A stretch of DNA of 64,000 bases, taken from the NCBI GenBank assembly GCA_004194705.1, contig SADC01000106.1, forward strand, positions 62,001 through 126,000, in the 5' to 3' direction. Origin of the DNA: Ditylenchus dipsaci. Taxonomy: Eukaryota > Nematoda > Chromadorea > Rhabditida > Anguinidae. The notes beneath the pieces were generated by a model. The model saw nothing but the letters and a program-made list of their open reading frames with translations. It made no database searches and was not told the DNA's origin. Within the stretch, counting starts at the first letter, position 1; every line of letters starts with the position of its first letter. Below are positions 62,663-64,000 of the stretch, piece after piece. The position numbers and the translations under genes are program-made.

Positions 62663-63499
62663 TTAAGTAAACAATTGAGAGGTTGTGGCCCGAGGGCTAC
62701 CACCAACCAAGAGGAGTGAAGACTCAATAGACTGGGTATCTTTATTGGTATACCATGGAGTACAGGGAATGAGAGTACAATCTGGAGTATTAACAATAAT
62801 GGAATTATACACTGGAGCTTTTCCTTCGACCACTTCAGTTGGAACCATTCTTGGCGAGCAACCAAATTCAACTTCGGCTGAGGAGACCAACTGCTGAGAC
62901 GAAAGCTGGACTGTTTCCCATGCATCCAAGGCAGGCACCAAAGACACCGCAGCTGGAGCTTGACCATCCTCTTCGTATTGCAAGTGGGAGCGCGGACTGG
63001 AGGCGGAGAACGAAACCATGCGGAGGGAATCCCGTGTGAGCTCATCTGGCACATTCGGAGAACCTGGCACAATTGATCCATCGATAGCAGTAGAAGATTC
63101 ATCTTCCCAATCACTGGTATCTGTAAATGAATTCAGGGCCTCGGCCAAAGGATCTGAAGTAACTATAAGATCTGGAGTAGTCTGGATAATCATAGAATCA
63201 ATAGAGGCTTGCACTTGGGCAGAAACCTTAACCACATCATCGTGGGACTGGATCAGACCAGAGTTCATTAGACCCTGCATCAAACTGGAAAAGAGCGTCT
63301 TATGATCAGGAGTGATTTTGACTGATTGCGCAAAACTGGATTTAATAGGCTTAGCCTTTTTAACTAAAGCAATAACTGGAGTATTGACTTGGAGGCCAAA
63401 GTCAAATAATGTACTGGAAAGGGACGGCTTATTGTCAGGAGTGATCTCAACTGAGTGCGTACCAAAACTATCAATTTCAATCTTACTAACCTCAGACAT
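62663..63499 (-). CDS. unrecognised 278-aa Ser/Thr-rich protein with TPD motifs
   Basis: ATG at 63497-63499 (upstream of it the frame has only a TTG), stop at 62663-62665. The single open frame is long for this AT-rich DNA and has balanced codon use. An N-terminal internal repeat is clear: SVEITPDNKPSLSS (about residues 15-28) and SVKITPDHKTLFSS (about 58-71). Two further related segments follow, IIQTTPDLIVTS and IIVNTPDCTLIPCTPW. The middle is acidic (DTSDWEDESS). No signal peptide, membrane segment or known catalytic motif is seen, and I recognise no family. It lies between the hairpin and the right end of a mariner-like element. The TPD motifs could be phosphorylation or docking sites, which is a guess. 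Confidence 0.6.
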   Translation of the reverse strand: MSEVSKIEIDSFGTHSVEITPDNKPSLSSTLFDFGLQVNTPVIALVKKAKPIKSSFAQSVKITPDHKTLFSSLMQGLMNSGLIQSHDDVVKVSAQVQASIDSMIIQTTPDLIVTSDPLAEALNSFTDTSDWEDESSTAIDGSIVPGSPNVPDELTRDSLRMVSFSASSPRSHLQYEEDGQAPAAVSLVPALDAWETVQLSSQQLVSSAEVEFGCSPRMVPTEVVEGKAPVYNSIIVNTPDCTLIPCTPWYTNKDTQSIESSLLLVGGSPRATTSQLFT

Positions 63500-63639
63500 C
63501 GGATAGAGCAAGCTTCAAAAATCAAGATCCACAAATAGAATGATGACTTTGAAACTAAACCCGTTCTATCGACTAAATCTGGACAAGACAAATCTGGATT
63601 TGTATTAACTTATTGAAATCTGGATCTATTAAAGGCTGC

Positions 63640-63665
63640 AATAGGTTTCCTTGGGAAACCTATTG
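63640..63665. repeat. short perfect hairpin upstream of the 278-aa gene
   Basis: AATAGGTTTCC and GGAAACCTATT pair across a 3-nt loop, about 140 bp upstream of the ATG of the divergent gene. Confidence 0.5.
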
Positions 63666-63769
63666 TCTCGACTGGAATGCCGTTCGATTGAACGCAACAA
63701 TCCTTACATTTACATTGAAACAAAGTCTTCATGAACAAAAACCGACAGAACTTATGTCACAACCCAATA

Positions 63770-64000
63770 GAAAGAAATCTAGTGAAAAAACCGCGGAAAA
63801 AATTGTTATAAGCGCCGCAACACAAACATGTCCAATTCGGGTCAGACGTCTAAGAAACAGAATATTCTGAAAAGCTAGTGTTCTACAGAACCAAGGAATT
63901 AAAAAACTATAAAAGGCATCATCAATAAATTTATTCAGTTTAAACGAACATGCTGTACAGACAAAGAATGAGAAGTCATACGATTTTGAGTTTTCTTATT
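63770..64000. other. right edge, no gene recognised
   Basis: A 38-codon frame from ATG at 63754 (MSQPNRKKSSEKTAEK start) ends at 63870 but overlaps the transposon end, so I do not call it a gene. Confidence 0.3.

Larger units (their letters stand above)
61564..63767. mobile_element. 2.2-kb mariner-like element enclosing a foreign-looking gene
   Basis: Ends TTGGGTTGTAACATAAGTTC and GAACTTATGTCACAACCCAA form an inverted repeat of about 60 nt with few mismatches, and TA stands on both sides (61562-61563, 63768-63769). The left half (61621-62060) folds on 62444-62664. Between that hairpin and the right end lies a 278-aa gene that does not look like a transposase. A second element (62061-62443) has inserted into the hairpin. 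Confidence 0.8.

Noticed and set aside
63613..63870. 85-aa frame at the right edge
   Set aside because: It overlaps the transposon terminal repeat and has no partner exon or family match that I can see.

Overview
This window is animal nuclear DNA: AT-rich, intron-containing and very full of DNA transposons. It holds two clear housekeeping-type genes and one clear chromatin gene. GT-AG introns are either tiny (34, 48, 48, 52, 56 nt) or swollen to several kb by nested repeats. Bits of TTAGGC-like sequence and the tiny introns suggest a nematode or another small-intron invertebrate, but I cannot fix the taxon from sequence alone.

Layout. 1-10 kb: a possible last exon of an unknown gene (208-477), a pogo/Tigger-like transposon with a truncated transposase (1729-3364), a possible second terminal exon (6635-6856), and many foldback elements. 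10.2-33.0 kb (+ strand): an alpha-arrestin (ARRDC-like) gene spread over about 23 kb in seven recognisable exons. Its introns are made almost wholly of palindromic elements. The intron between exons 3 and 4 contains a FLYWCH/MULE transposon relic (17.2-20.4 kb, - strand transposase) and, nested on the same strand, a complete HP1-like gene (22283-24123) with two chromodomains, an acidic Ala-Gly repeat and a chromoshadow domain. 33.3-54.8 kb: a direct tandem duplication with a unit of about 10.5 kb. 46.3-57.3 kb (- strand): a full ten-exon BCKDHA gene (E1-alpha of branched-chain 2-oxoacid dehydrogenase, 455 aa). Its last three exons lie in the right-hand duplicate. The left-hand duplicate holds a broken second set of the same exons, one of them split by a 478-bp element with an 8-bp target duplication. 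57.6-61.2 kb: a Russian-doll set of hairpins. 61.56-63.77 kb: a mariner-like element with TA target duplications that encloses an unrecognised 278-aa Ser/Thr-rich protein gene with four TPD motifs.

The genes do not form a pathway. BCKDHA is mitochondrial catabolism, the alpha-arrestin is membrane-protein trafficking, and the HP1-like protein is heterochromatin. The common thread is the repeat landscape. At least ten element families have inverted ends built from a short, family-specific stuttered unit, and cleanly nested insertions (TA, TTAA and 8-bp duplications) let the order of events be read.

Caution on sequence quality: several conserved exons are interrupted by single-base losses inside homopolymers (at least three in the HP1-like gene, one in the arrestin gene, several in the left BCKDHA copy). 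The two 10.5-kb copies differ mostly in homopolymer length. This looks like residual long-read error, so apparent frameshifts are weak evidence of pseudogenes, and the tandem copies could be two haplotypes placed in tandem.
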